Part shown: positions 17,804 through 27,278 of the stretch, piece after piece
Layout: the number at the start of each line of letters is the position of its first letter
How positions within the stretch are numbered: position 1 is the first letter of the stretch
DNA from: an uncultured Lachnospiraceae bacterium
Lineage (GTDB): Bacteria; Bacillota; Clostridia; Lachnospirales; Lachnospiraceae
Length of the DNA stretch: 51,648 bases
Direction of reading: 5' to 3'
Assembly (NCBI GenBank): GCA_902796595.1
Contig: CADBPM010000058.1
Location: 1-51,648, forward strand
Translations under genes and position numbers: made by a program
Notes under the pieces: model-generated
What the model was told of the DNA's origin: nothing
What the model saw: only the letters and a program-made list of their open reading frames with translations
Database searches by the model: none

Positions 17804-18760
17804 TTATACGTTCATCAACAACTGCTCAAGCTCTCCATAGGACTCTATAAAGCTTGCCTTATTTCTTAATTTTGCCGAATTCGGCATGCCTGTTGTGTAC
17901 CAAGCCACATGCTTTCTCATTTCTCTTATGCCGGTATATTCTCCCTTGTAATCGACCATCATCCTTGCATGGCGAAGGACCATGTCAAAAATTTCTTTCA
18001 CAGACGGTCTTGCTATTTTTTCGCCGCTTTCAAGATATGTCGTAAGTTCCTTAAAGATCCAAGGGTTTCCTTCAGCCGCCCTGCCGATCATTACAGCATC
18101 AACTCCGGTTTCAGAAATGATCCTGTCAAGCTTTTCGGGACTGTTTACATCGCCGTTTCCTATAACCGGAATTGATAAGTTTTTCTTCACTTCTGCTATC
18201 TTTGAATAATCTGCCACACCATGATAATAATCTTCTCTTGTCCTGCCATGTACTGCCACAGCGGCGGCTCCGCCTGCTTCAGCTGCCTTTGCGCACTCAA
18301 CAACGTTTATGTGGTCTTTATCAAAGCCGATTCTCATTTTTACTGTGACCGGTTTTGTGGCAGTATTCGTCATAGCATTTACTACCCTGTAGATAAGGTC
18401 GGGGTCTTTCATCATAGCAGAACCCTCACCGTTATTTACAACCTTCGGCACAGGGCATCCCATATTTACATCAATAATATCTATATCCATCTTTGAAAGT
18501 TCCGCTGCCCCTGCTGCCATTATTTCAGGATCGGCACCAAAAAGCTGCGCGGATACAGGATGCTCATTTTCACCTGTTGTAAGAAGCTCACCGGTATTTT
18601 TATTATTGTATTTAAGTCCCTTTGCACTGACCATTTCGGTATAGGTAAGGTCCGCACCCATTTCCTTACAGATAAGTCTGAATGGGAGGTCTGTCACCCC
18701 TGCCATAGGCGCCAGCACAAGAATGCCGGGTATTTCAACATTTCCGATCTTAAAACTCAT
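17804..18760 (-). CDS. dusB: tRNA-dihydrouridine synthase
   Basis: FMN-dependent reductase that makes dihydrouridine in the tRNA D-loop. The 318-residue TIM barrel has LAPMAGVTDLPFR at the N-terminus, the DVNMGCPVPK loop with the catalytic cysteine, KMRIGFD, HGRTREDYYHG, GNGDV and the phosphate-binding MIGRAAEGNPWIF. These fit DusB (nifR3 type). Its ATG overlaps the preceding TGA as TGATG, indicating translational coupling to the small upstream gene. Confidence 0.95.
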   Translation of the reverse strand: MSFKIGNVEIPGILVLAPMAGVTDLPFRLICKEMGADLTYTEMVSAKGLKYNNKNTGELLTTGENEHPVSAQLFGADPEIMAAGAAELSKMDIDIIDVNMGCPVPKVVNNGEGSAMMKDPDLIYRVVNAMTNTATKPVTVKMRIGFDKDHINVVECAKAAEAGGAAAVAVHGRTREDYYHGVADYSKIAEVKKNLSIPVIGNGDVNSPEKLDRIISETGVDAVMIGRAAEGNPWIFKELTTYLESGEKIARPSVKEIFDMVLRHARMMVDYKGEYTGIREMRKHVAWYTTGMPNSAKLRNKASFIESYGELEQLLMNV

Positions 18761-19083
18761 CAGTTTTTTCCTTTTACAGCTTTCCTGTAGTATTCCTCCA
18801 CAGGCTCAAGCAGGTCCTTGTTTTCTTCCTGAAACTGTTTAACCTTAAGTCCTGCACTTATTTCATCGTATGCAGCATCATTTTCTGCTGCTGCCGTATG
18901 TATGAAAAGATTTTTGCCATCATCAAAAGAAAGTGAAAATATCCCGCCTACCTCAGCCGTGAAAATAACACAGGCAGCCTGAAGATCATCCTTCACAGGC
19001 TTGGGCATTCCATTGAATCGGGGATTCAAATAGTATTTTTTCTGATACGCATTCGCCACGCACAGCACATCATTTTCCTGCAT
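18760..19083 (-). CDS. Small conserved protein, probably DUF6145 family
   Basis: A 107-residue soluble protein: ENDVLCVANAYQKKYYLNP at the start, DLQAACVIFTAEVGGIFSLSF in the middle, and a charged helical tail ending KAVKGKN. I believe this corresponds to a Lachnospiraceae-restricted family (DUF6145), from memory rather than a search; function unknown. AAGGAGG precedes the ATG. Tightly placed between the helicase gene and dusB, with its stop codon overlapping the dusB start. Confidence 0.75.
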   Translation of the reverse strand: MQENDVLCVANAYQKKYYLNPRFNGMPKPVKDDLQAACVIFTAEVGGIFSLSFDDGKNLFIHTAAAENDAAYDEISAGLKVKQFQEENKDLLEPVEEYYRKAVKGKN

Positions 19084-19101
19084 TTAAGAAGCCTCCTTGT
19101 A

Positions 19102-20967
19102 TCATGGTGTCAGGTTTATCTTATCAAGAAAAGGTGTCGGATCCTTTTCCCTGCCATATAATTTTTTTGGTATTGTAACTGTAAGATAACGTTTTGCTCT
19201 CGTTGCAGCCACATAAAACAATCTTCTTTCTTCTTCTATGTCTGCATCCTTGACAGCTTTTTTGTAAGGAATCATTCCATCGACACTCTCAGGAATATAA
19301 ACTCTGTCAAATTCCAGCCCTTTGCTGCCATGCATTGTAAGAATTGAAACTGCATCAGCATCGGCATTCTCTTTCCTATCCATCTTATATTTTTCCTTAA
19401 GTTTCAAAGTTACCTCACTGATATGTAGTTTCCATTCTTCAAGAGTGTTGTAAGGCTTTGCAGAGTCCGAAAGTTCCTCTAAGATCTCAAAAAGTTCTTC
19501 GCTTTCTATTCCATGATCTTTTGCATAATCTTTTAAAAATTCATCATATCCGACAACTGTTCTTATATAGTGTATTGCGGCAAAAGGAGATAATTTTGCA
19601 ATATGTCTAAGGTTTCCTGCAAATTCCTCTATCCTTGTTGCCATCCACGATTTACCCTTGTAAAAATCTTTCCACCTTATAAAACTGACTGTATTTTTCT
19701 TATCTGGAAGATCGATACATGCATCTGTAAGGCTTTCTCTTGAAAGATACCTTACTGGTCTGTTCATAATGGACACAACCTTTTCGCGACTTCGGGCACC
19801 TTCTGCAACTTCCAGATAAGTAATAAGATCCTTTGCGATCCAATGATCGTAAATGTTTGGTGCCGACTCTCTCATAACAAAGGGGATATTGTATTCCATA
19901 AGGCGTTCCGCAAAAGGTCTTGCTGTAAGATTTGTTCTGTATATTACCGCCATATCCTTAAATGCCATTCCTTTATTATGTGCATCAAGTATGTCTTTCA
20001 CAAGGAATGTATCCTCTGCTTTCCTGTCTGTAAACTTTTTTATAAGAGGGACACTTCCATTTTCGCCTTCCGAACATATATCTTTTTTATACCTTCGGCT
20101 ATTTCGGCATATTATTTTTCCTGTAAATTCAACGATCTTTTTTGTCGATCTGAAATTTTTAGAAAGAAGAACTGTTTTACATTCAGGAAAATCTTTTGGG
20201 AAGCCCAGCATGATACCGGGATCAGAACCTCTGAAACGATAAATGCTCTGATCATCATCTCCAACAACAAAAAGATTATCCTGCGGTTTAGCTATTTTTC
20301 TGATAAGACTGTATTGAAGTCTGTCTGCATCCTGAAATTCATCAATAAGAATATATTTGTATTTTTCCTGCCATGCTTCCAATACATCCGGCCTCTCTTC
20401 GAACAATCTGACACACATAAGCATCATATCATCAAAATCTATCAGCTTATTCTGTCTCATAAAATTCCTATACGTGGTAAATATTTCCCGAAACGCCTCT
20501 GCCGGACAATGTATGGAATAATAATTATCGATGTTGATATTTAGCGACTTTATCAGACTGATCTCTCCAAGCATGTTCTTTGAAAAATCTCTGTCATCCG
20601 CCTCTGCAAGCTGCATAGAAGCGGCTTTATCATGGATAAACTTCCTTGAAAGTTCTTCCGAAATGATCTGGTCCGGTGTAATACCGTATGACAGTCTGAT
20701 AATTGTAAAGAAAACCGAATGAAATGTTGAAAATCTGACCCCGAGACTCCCGTTCATCATTTTCACAAATCTCGACCTCATTTCAAGTGCCGAAGCCTTG
20801 GTAAAGGTGATGACCAAAATATTGCCGGGATCGATTCCTGCTTCTTCTATAAGATATCTGGTCCTTCCGGTAATGACCGCAGTCTTACCGGAACCAGGAC
20901 CAGCCAAAACAAGCATAGGCCCATCTACATGTCTGATGGCTTCCTGCTGTTCACTACTGTAATTCAT
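19102..20967 (-). CDS. UvrD/PcrA-like superfamily 1 DNA helicase
   Basis: 3'-to-5' helicase fold in 621 residues. Motifs: Q-motif SSEQQEAI, Walker [10 protein letters not shown], motif [11 protein letters not shown], motif [15 protein letters not shown], motif [10 protein letters not shown], motif [16 protein letters not shown] and motif [12 protein letters not shown]. It is about 100 residues shorter than typical PcrA, lacking the C-terminal tail that contacts RNA polymerase, so it is probably a paralogue rather than the main PcrA. Its ATG overlaps the gltX TGA (ATGA), implying coupled translation. Confidence 0.92.
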   Translation of the reverse strand: MNYSSEQQEAIRHVDGPMLVLAGPGSGKTAVITGRTRYLIEEAGIDPGNILVITFTKASALEMRSRFVKMMNGSLGVRFSTFHSVFFTIIRLSYGITPDQIISEELSRKFIHDKAASMQLAEADDRDFSKNMLGEISLIKSLNINIDNYYSIHCPAEAFREIFTTYRNFMRQNKLIDFDDMMLMCVRLFEERPDVLEAWQEKYKYILIDEFQDADRLQYSLIRKIAKPQDNLFVVGDDDQSIYRFRGSDPGIMLGFPKDFPECKTVLLSKNFRSTKKIVEFTGKIICRNSRRYKKDICSEGENGSVPLIKKFTDRKAEDTFLVKDILDAHNKGMAFKDMAVIYRTNLTARPFAERLMEYNIPFVMRESAPNIYDHWIAKDLITYLEVAEGARSREKVVSIMNRPVRYLSRESLTDACIDLPDKKNTVSFIRWKDFYKGKSWMATRIEEFAGNLRHIAKLSPFAAIHYIRTVVGYDEFLKDYAKDHGIESEELFEILEELSDSAKPYNTLEEWKLHISEVTLKLKEKYKMDRKENADADAVSILTMHGSKGLEFDRVYIPESVDGMIPYKKAVKDADIEEERRLFYVAATRAKRYLTVTIPKKLYGREKDPTPFLDKINLTP

Positions 20968-22433
20968 GACTCTGAAACAGCCTTGGTAAGCATATCAATG
21001 CCTACTCTTATTCTCTTAAGAGACTCTTCCTTGCCAAGGATCTCCATTATCTCATAAGCTCCGCCAGGAGTCATCTGCTTTCCTGACACAGCTGTACGTA
21101 CAGGCCAGAGTCCCTGTCCGTTTTTTATTCCTTTTTCATGGATATAATCCATAAGGACTTTTTCAACGCCGTCACGACTGTAGTCATCATTTGCCTCAAG
21201 GCGTGGAAGAAGATCCTTTAAAACTTCAAGAGAATTCTCTGAATTTGTCTTCATTTTCTTGTGAGTATACATTGCAACATCATAAGAAGGAAGTTCATCA
21301 AAGAAATCAATAAGCGGCTCTATGTCAGGGAATACCTCTATACGGGTCTGTACAAGAGCAGCGATCTTCTTTGTATCAAGGTCTTTCCTTACTACATTTT
21401 TGATGTATGGAAGGGCTCTCTTGTAATAATCGTCGAAATTCATCTTCTTTATATATTCGCCATTCATCCACTTTGCCTTCTTCATATCGAAGACTGCAGG
21501 GGACTTATTTATACGCTTATAATCGAAGGCTTCTGCAAGTTCATCAAGAGTGAATATCTCGCGGCCGTCCTCCGAGCTCCAACCTAAAAGAGCAACGAAA
21601 TTGACTACGGCTTCCGAAACAAACCCCTGTTCAATAAGATCCTCATAAGAGCTGTGTCCACTTCTCTTGCTGAGCTTCTGATGCTCCTCATTAGTAATAA
21701 GTGGGCAATGGATGTACTTAGGTATCTTCCAACCGAACGCATCGTAAAGTCTGTCGTACTTAGGAGTACTTGAAAGATACTCATTTCCTCTTATTACATG
21801 GGTTATTCCCATAAGATGATCGTCAATTACATTTGCAAAATTATAAGTAGGATATCCATCTGACTTGATAAGTATCTGATCATCAAGCTCGGAATTATCT
21901 ACTGTTATATCTCCATATATTTCATCATGGAAGGTTGTTGTGCCTTCGCGCGGAATATTCTGACGGATGACATAAGGCTTGCCTGCAGCAAGATTGGCTT
22001 CTATCTCTTCTTTGGAAAGATGAAGACAATGCTTGTCATATATCATAACTTCCTTGCCGTCTATGGTCCGCTTTAAGCTTTCGAGTCTTTCTTTAGTACA
22101 GAAGCAATAATATGCTTCGCCCTTTTCAATAAGCTGCTTTGCATAATCGAGGTAAAGACCGCTCTTTACACGTTCACTCTGAACATAAGGGCCATAATCA
22201 CCGCCAATATCAGGACCTTCATCATGCTTAAGTCCTGTCTCTTTCATTGTTCTATATATAATATCAAGTGCTTCAGGAACAAATCTTGCCTGGTCGGTAT
22301 CCTCTATTCTTAATATAAAGTCACCGTTTTCAAGCTTTGCAACAAGATATTCGTAAAGTGCTGTACGAAGGTTTCCTACGTGCATTCTTCCAGTAGGGCT
22401 TGGTGCAAATCTTGTTCTAACTCTTTCTTCCAT
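20964..22433 (-). CDS. gltX: Glutamyl-tRNA synthetase
   Basis: Class I synthetase. The HIGH-like box is [19 protein letters not shown], the KMSKS-like box is KLSKRSG near residue 255, and the C-terminal helical anticodon-binding domain is complete (489 residues). Whether it also charges tRNA-Gln cannot be judged by eye. It lies 26 bases after the DUF1292 gene and overlaps the helicase gene by four bases. Confidence 0.96.
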   Translation of the reverse strand: MEERVRTRFAPSPTGRMHVGNLRTALYEYLVAKLENGDFILRIEDTDQARFVPEALDIIYRTMKETGLKHDEGPDIGGDYGPYVQSERVKSGLYLDYAKQLIEKGEAYYCFCTKERLESLKRTIDGKEVMIYDKHCLHLSKEEIEANLAAGKPYVIRQNIPREGTTTFHDEIYGDITVDNSELDDQILIKSDGYPTYNFANVIDDHLMGITHVIRGNEYLSSTPKYDRLYDAFGWKIPKYIHCPLITNEEHQKLSKRSGHSSYEDLIEQGFVSEAVVNFVALLGWSSEDGREIFTLDELAEAFDYKRINKSPAVFDMKKAKWMNGEYIKKMNFDDYYKRALPYIKNVVRKDLDTKKIAALVQTRIEVFPDIEPLIDFFDELPSYDVAMYTHKKMKTNSENSLEVLKDLLPRLEANDDYSRDGVEKVLMDYIHEKGIKNGQGLWPVRTAVSGKQMTPGGAYEIMEILGKEESLKRIRVGIDMLTKAVSES

Positions 22434-22459
22434 AACAAAAAGACTCCTATATCATTACT

Positions 22460-22756
22460 TTAATCAAATATCGTATCTAATTCAGAATTTTCAACCATTC
22501 TCGTAAATTCTTCACTGACAACTGCAAATTCTTCGTCTTCAACAATACCTTCAACATTAAACTCTTCTTTCCCAACTGGAACAAAACGATAAATCCAGAT
22601 ATTATCACCTGTTTCTTTCGGCGGAAGAAGGGCTATATATTGTTTATCTTTTACTGGGAAAATTGTGAGAACCTCACACATGACTTCCTGTCCATTGTCC
22701 ATCGTCACCGGAATAGACATCTCAGGAAGATTAGGCTTTTCTTCTCTTTCAGCCAT
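22460..22756 (-). CDS. DUF1292 family protein
   Basis: A 98-residue acidic protein of the DUF1292 (YrzB-like) family: the beta-rich core is VTMDNGQEVMCEVLTIFPV, KDKQYIALLPP and IWIYRFVP. No function is known. The ATG at 22756 is chosen because AAAGGACGG lies five bases before it; an upstream in-frame start adds nine codons without a site. It is the first gene of the gltX transcript and has its own strong promoter. Confidence 0.88.
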   Translation of the reverse strand: MAEREEKPNLPEMSIPVTMDNGQEVMCEVLTIFPVKDKQYIALLPPKETGDNIWIYRFVPVGKEEFNVEGIVEDEEFAVVSEEFTRMVENSELDTIFD

Positions 22757-22811
22757 AACGACCGTCCTTTCTACCGATTGCATTTTACTGCAAACAAAGT
22801 CCAGTTATTTT

Positions 22812-22840
22812 AGTATATACTGTTTGCATGCTTTTTTCAA
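22812..22840 (-). promoter_or_regulatory. Promoter of the DUF1292-gltX operon
   Basis: TTGAAA (22840-22835) and TATACT (22817-22812) are 17 bases apart. The -35 box overlaps the TGA stop of the nuclease-helicase gene. Confidence 0.8.
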
Positions 22841-25299
22841 GTCCCCTTTGTTTTTTTCCAAAATGCATCCAGCTCTTTGCTGATCTCCTCTATTTCAACC
22901 TTCCTGTATGGTATCCATTCCCTTGGGAAAAGTTCATTATACTGCCTTGTTAAAAATCTGTCGTCAAGAAGAAGTATGACTCCTGTATCGGAAACTGTCC
23001 TTATAACCCTTCCCGCTGACTGCATGACTTTGTTCATTCCCTGATAAAGATAGGCATATAAAAAACCCGTTCCTCTTTTCCTGTCCTCAAAAAATTCTCT
23101 TATAAGTTCTCTTTCCTTCGAAACCTGCGGAAGACCTGCTCCTGCTATCACAGCCCCTATAAGGCGTTTTCCTGTAAGGTCTATCCCCTCTGAAAAAACG
23201 CCGCCCATAACGCAAAGTCCTATCAGAGTTTTTTCATTATTTTTTGAAAATGTATCAAGAAACTTTTCTCTTTCTTCCTCAGTCATACTTCTGTCCTGCG
23301 GCAAAAGTGTCATTTCCTTGCAATATTCAAAAAGATATGGTTCTACAGCCTCCATATAGCCATACGAAGGAAAAAAAGCCATATAATTTCCCTTCTTTGC
23401 GCCAGCGGTCTCTGCAATATATCTGGCAACCCTTCTGTAAGAATTTTCGTTCCTTTCTTTGTATCTGGTTGAAATATCTGCGGCAACCCCTATGAAGCGC
23501 TTGGCTGGGTCAAAGGGGGATGGAGCGTAAACTGCGTAATCGTCTTCATTTCCACCTAACTGCTCTTCATAATACTTTACAGGAAGGAGCGTCGCCGAGA
23601 AAAATATGACACTTCTGATATTTTCATACCTTGCAGAAAGGTTCCTTGACGGGTCGATACAGGAAAGCTTTATGCTCCTGCCGCCCTCTTCGCTCCTCTT
23701 CCCTATTGTAATGTAATGATCATCATAAACATCGGCAGCATTTGCAAAATCTCTCAATGAAAAATAAAGGTTCAGCGCCTCTTCATGAAAGGATGACTGA
23801 TTGAAATCTCTTGTTGCCTCGGAAAAAATCTTCTCATAGACAGTCATTGCGCTTTCACAGGAAAAAATAAGGCTGTCGGGAAGTGTTTCCAACCTTTCAA
23901 TATCCTTCACTTCTTCAAGGGCTTTTTCTATTTCAACAGAAAGCCTCTTAAGTTTCCCTGATAGTTTTGCCCTGAGCCCGTTAAAATGAAGTTTTTCAAC
24001 CTTCCGTTCCTCTTTTTTAACAGAAACAAGCTTTTTCACCGCAATGATATTTTCTTTTGAAATAGAGGCAGAATACATTTCTCTTGCCCTTTCAACCAGA
24101 TTATGTGCCTCATCTATAAGAAAAATGTAATCATGTTTTGTTTCATCAAAAAAGCGTCTCAGATACACATTCGGATCGAAGGCATAATTGTAATCGCAGA
24201 TCACACTGTCCGCCCACACGCTTGCATCAAGTCCAAACTCAAAAGGACACACCTCATATTTTTCTGCATATTTTTCAATACAGGCTCTATCGATCTTCTT
24301 CTCATGCCTTATCATATCAAATAAAGCCTCGTTGATCCGGTCGAAATGTCCCTTTGCCCTCTTGCAGACGGCGGGATTGCAGTCCGCATGTTCAAATATA
24401 CATATCTTATCCCTTGCTGTGATCGTGAGCGAAATGATGTCTGTTCCATTTTTCGCAAAAATCCCCATAGTATCTTCTGCGACAGTCCTTGTTATGGTTT
24501 TTGCAGTAAGATAAAATATCTTTTCCGAAAGTCCTTCGCCAAGCGCTTTTACTGCCGGAAACAAGGTTGAAATGGTCTTGCCTGTGCCGGTCGGAGCCAT
24601 AAGAAAGAGCTTCTTTTCTCTTAAGATCGTCCTGTAGCAGTCCGCCACAAGCTTCTTCTGCCCCTGTCTGTATTCAAAAGGAAATTCGAGTATTTTGATC
24701 GACTCGTTTCTCTTTTCCCTGTGATGCGCTAAAAAAAGCATCCATTTACAATACTCGGAAACCACACCCACAAACCAATCAAAAAGTTCTTCTGTCTTGT
24801 AGGTATATTCGAAAGTCTTCATCTGTTCTGTGTCAATGGAAATATATATCATGCGGACTGTTACATTTTCCATTTCATTTTCCCTGCCATGTATGGCGGC
24901 ATAACATTTTGCCTGTGCAAGGTGAAGAAGTTCCGGCTCTGCAAGCCTTTTTACGTCGCTTAGCATACACTTTATCTCTTCTATCTCGCCCAATTCGGTC
25001 ACTCCGTCAGCCCTTCCCAAAACCTTGATCTTTATGACAGGCTCAAAGGTATCATCCGTCAGATGAACAGGTCTGTAAAAATCTTCGCCGACATCCATAT
25101 ATTCAGAAAAAGGGAGCGTACAAGTGTACGGAACCTCCGACATGTACGCTCCCTTCTGACTCTTCTGATATTTTTGATGAAGTCGTATGCCCTCTTTCAT
25201 AGCATCAGGGTCTCTTGCCCTGCCCCGTCCGGAATCAATATCCCCATGACGCAGTACAAAGCCTGTAAGATCTCTTACCGAAACTTCTATATCATTCAC
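22837..25299 (-). CDS. Nuclease-helicase fusion: PD-(D/E)XK domain plus XPD/DinG-type helicase
   Basis: An 820-residue protein with two parts. The first 190 residues look like a RecB/Cas4-type nuclease: RAD (Asp98), ExK in EIEEIK (Glu108, Lys110) and QxxxY in QAKCY (129-133). The rest is an XPD/DinG superfamily 2 helicase with Walker A APTGTGKT (about 240), four candidate iron-sulfur cysteines (CIFEHADC, AVC and VCPF segments, residues 300-360), DEAH in LIDEAHNLVERAREMYS, and C-terminal GVFSEGIDLTGKRL and QSAGRVIRT motifs. It probably acts in DNA repair. It begins eight bases inside the end of the ABC permease gene. Confidence 0.9.
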   Translation of the reverse strand: MNDIEVSVRDLTGFVLRHGDIDSGRGRARDPDAMKEGIRLHQKYQKSQKGAYMSEVPYTCTLPFSEYMDVGEDFYRPVHLTDDTFEPVIKIKVLGRADGVTELGEIEEIKCMLSDVKRLAEPELLHLAQAKCYAAIHGRENEMENVTVRMIYISIDTEQMKTFEYTYKTEELFDWFVGVVSEYCKWMLFLAHHREKRNESIKILEFPFEYRQGQKKLVADCYRTILREKKLFLMAPTGTGKTISTLFPAVKALGEGLSEKIFYLTAKTITRTVAEDTMGIFAKNGTDIISLTITARDKICIFEHADCNPAVCKRAKGHFDRINEALFDMIRHEKKIDRACIEKYAEKYEVCPFEFGLDASVWADSVICDYNYAFDPNVYLRRFFDETKHDYIFLIDEAHNLVERAREMYSASISKENIIAVKKLVSVKKEERKVEKLHFNGLRAKLSGKLKRLSVEIEKALEEVKDIERLETLPDSLIFSCESAMTVYEKIFSEATRDFNQSSFHEEALNLYFSLRDFANAADVYDDHYITIGKRSEEGGRSIKLSCIDPSRNLSARYENIRSVIFFSATLLPVKYYEEQLGGNEDDYAVYAPSPFDPAKRFIGVAADISTRYKERNENSYRRVARYIAETAGAKKGNYMAFFPSYGYMEAVEPYLFEYCKEMTLLPQDRSMTEEEREKFLDTFSKNNEKTLIGLCVMGGVFSEGIDLTGKRLIGAVIAGAGLPQVSKERELIREFFEDRKRGTGFLYAYLYQGMNKVMQSAGRVIRTVSDTGVILLLDDRFLTRQYNELFPREWIPYRKVEIEEISKELDAFWKKTKGT

Positions 25300-26641
25300 T
25301 CTTCATTGCCTCTATAGCTGAAATCTTTGTTGCTTTACTTGCAGGATAATATCCTGATATTACGCCGACCGCAACCGCAAAAGCCGAAGCCAGTATCGGC
25401 AGATACCACGGGATAACTGAAAGCTTTGTCGCCTCACTGCCGTAAGTCATAGAATTGTTCAAAGCCTGCATAAGGCTTCCTCCAAACTTGTTTATGGCAA
25501 ACGAGGCTATATAGCTTAAGATAACGCCTATGATGCCTCCCATAAGTCCCATGATACCGGACTCAAAAAGAAAAAGCTTTTTTATATCTGCAACCTGACA
25601 GCCAAGCACTTTCATTATGCCTATTTCTTTTATCCTCTCATAAATAGACATGATCATCGTATTGGCAATTGAGATTGCCGCAACTATCATTGAAACTGCT
25701 CCGACACCGCCAAGCACTGTCTGCATCATATTTGAGGTCTGCTGCATTGGCTTGGTCATTGATGAAAGACTTGTTGAAGAATAACCCAACTGCTTTATTG
25801 CATCCTGAACCCCCTCAACATCTTTCACGTTGTCGCAATTTACTTTTATACTGGAGTACTCCTTCAGTTTCTTCTTGGCTTTTGCCTTGTAATCACCTGT
25901 AAGGCCTTTCATATAGTCTTTATAAAGTTCCTTGAAATCACCTATATCCATATATGCTGAATACGAATACTCAGAATATTCATCAACATCAAATATTGCT
26001 ATATCAGTATTATAGGTTTTAAATTCAATACTTGGAAGACCTGTATTACTGTCTATAGGTGTAGTTTCGTCCTGTGCAAGTTCCATAGTGACCCTGTCCT
26101 TTTCGGGGTCGACTTCTTTTGTAGACCAGCTTATACTTTCAGGATCATAGAAATACTGAAATAAGTTTGGACCAGACCAGATTTTTATCCGCTTTTTTGA
26201 TTTTGACGGCGTGTAATCGCCTGTCTTTAATTCGGGCAATCCAAAATCTTTAAATACTGAATAATCCATAGCACTTATAGAATTATTTGTCTGGTATCTT
26301 CCATTTCTTAATGTAACCTGAACATCAATCACAGGTGATACATTTTTGACATGTGGAATCTGTCTGATCTGTTCTACAAGTTCATCGGTAAGCTTCTGTG
26401 TTGTAGGACCATTTGCATTATGATTATTGTAGTCATAAGAATAATTTTCCACGGTGATCATAGTCATAGATCCCAACTGCATTACCGATTCCTGAAAGCT
26501 CTTATTCATACCTATACCTATCGAAAACATTACAACGATAGAAATAGTACCTATAACAATACCTACAACTGTAAGCGCAGTCCTTGCCTTTCTTCTTCCA
26601 AGATTCCTCAAACCCATTTTTATGAGATCACTTATCCTCAT
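25292..26641 (-). CDS. MacB/FtsX-type ABC transporter permease
   Basis: 449 residues with the MacB layout: a first membrane segment (TALTVVGIVIGTISIVVMFSIGIG, split here only as a reference to residues 22-45), a large outside domain of about 230 residues, then three C-terminal membrane segments ending in the typical GYYPASKATKISAIEAMK. Such permeases couple ATP hydrolysis to movements of the outside domain rather than moving substrate through a channel. The gene overlaps the 212-residue protein gene by 14 bases and the nuclease-helicase gene by 8, and forms an operon with the ATPase upstream. Confidence 0.92.
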   Translation of the reverse strand: MRISDLIKMGLRNLGRRKARTALTVVGIVIGTISIVVMFSIGIGMNKSFQESVMQLGSMTMITVENYSYDYNNHNANGPTTQKLTDELVEQIRQIPHVKNVSPVIDVQVTLRNGRYQTNNSISAMDYSVFKDFGLPELKTGDYTPSKSKKRIKIWSGPNLFQYFYDPESISWSTKEVDPEKDRVTMELAQDETTPIDSNTGLPSIEFKTYNTDIAIFDVDEYSEYSYSAYMDIGDFKELYKDYMKGLTGDYKAKAKKKLKEYSSIKVNCDNVKDVEGVQDAIKQLGYSSTSLSSMTKPMQQTSNMMQTVLGGVGAVSMIVAAISIANTMIMSIYERIKEIGIMKVLGCQVADIKKLFLFESGIMGLMGGIIGVILSYIASFAINKFGGSLMQALNNSMTYGSEATKLSVIPWYLPILASAFAVAVGVISGYYPASKATKISAIEAMKSE

Positions 26642-27266
26642 ACAGATTTATTCCTTTTTTTATCCTGCGCTTTGCAAGAAAAATGCCACATGCAATTCCC
26701 AAAGCAAGCGCCGCCACAGTTACTCCTCCTATAAGTACAGGGTTCGTGACCCCTGTACTCTGTCCGTTTCCGGCACCCGTTTCAGCGTACATCCCGTCGC
26801 CGTTAACATCTCCATCCATTGCGCCGCCATCAGTCATCATTTCATTGTCGCCGTCTACTTCTGTATTGGCATAATCAGTATTATCTCCGGATTTATTAGC
26901 AAGACCGGAAGTATTGACTGACGCATCAGTAGGTGTACTTCCTGATGTATTTTCTGATGCTGTTGATGAGACGCTCTCACTCGTTCCGGTAACATCCGTA
27001 CCTGCTGCCGCTCCATTTTTACCTGAATATCCAGTATTTTCCTCTTCTCCATTAGAAACCAGGCTCAAGGCTTGGCTTTCCGCATTTTCACCACTGGCAG
27101 TGCTTGTCTCGCTTTGCAAAGAGGCAATTGCGTTATTCTCAGCGCCAGAAATCACCTGTGTTGCAGCGCTCGCATCCGTCTGCGTTTTACTGGCTCCGGT
27201 ATCCCCCTCACTTACGGCTTCATTGGATACTGAAGTGGATATATTTTCATTTAATGTATCATTCAT
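26628..27266 (-). CDS. Acidic Ser/Thr/Ala-rich protein with C-terminal membrane anchor
   Basis: Not a recognised family. The 212 residues begin with about 170 of low complexity (Ser, Thr, Ala, Gly, Asn, Asp, Glu), followed by GDVNGDG, a calcium-loop-like motif, and one C-terminal hydrophobic segment (VLIGGVTVAALALGIACGIF) before a basic tail (AKRRIKKG). The charge pattern predicts the long part outside, yet no N-terminal signal peptide is seen. The ATG follows GAGG and lies 12 bases after the repeat-domain protein gene. It is expected to be translated, since it overlaps both in sequence and transcript with the permease gene; an adaptor or spacer role is inference. Confidence 0.75.
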   Translation of the reverse strand: MNDTLNENISTSVSNEAVSEGDTGASKTQTDASAATQVISGAENNAIASLQSETSTASGENAESQALSLVSNGEEENTGYSGKNGAAAGTDVTGTSESVSSTASENTSGSTPTDASVNTSGLANKSGDNTDYANTEVDGDNEMMTDGGAMDGDVNGDGMYAETGAGNGQSTGVTNPVLIGGVTVAALALGIACGIFLAKRRIKKGINLYEDK

Positions 27267-27278
27267 TTACTTTTCCTC

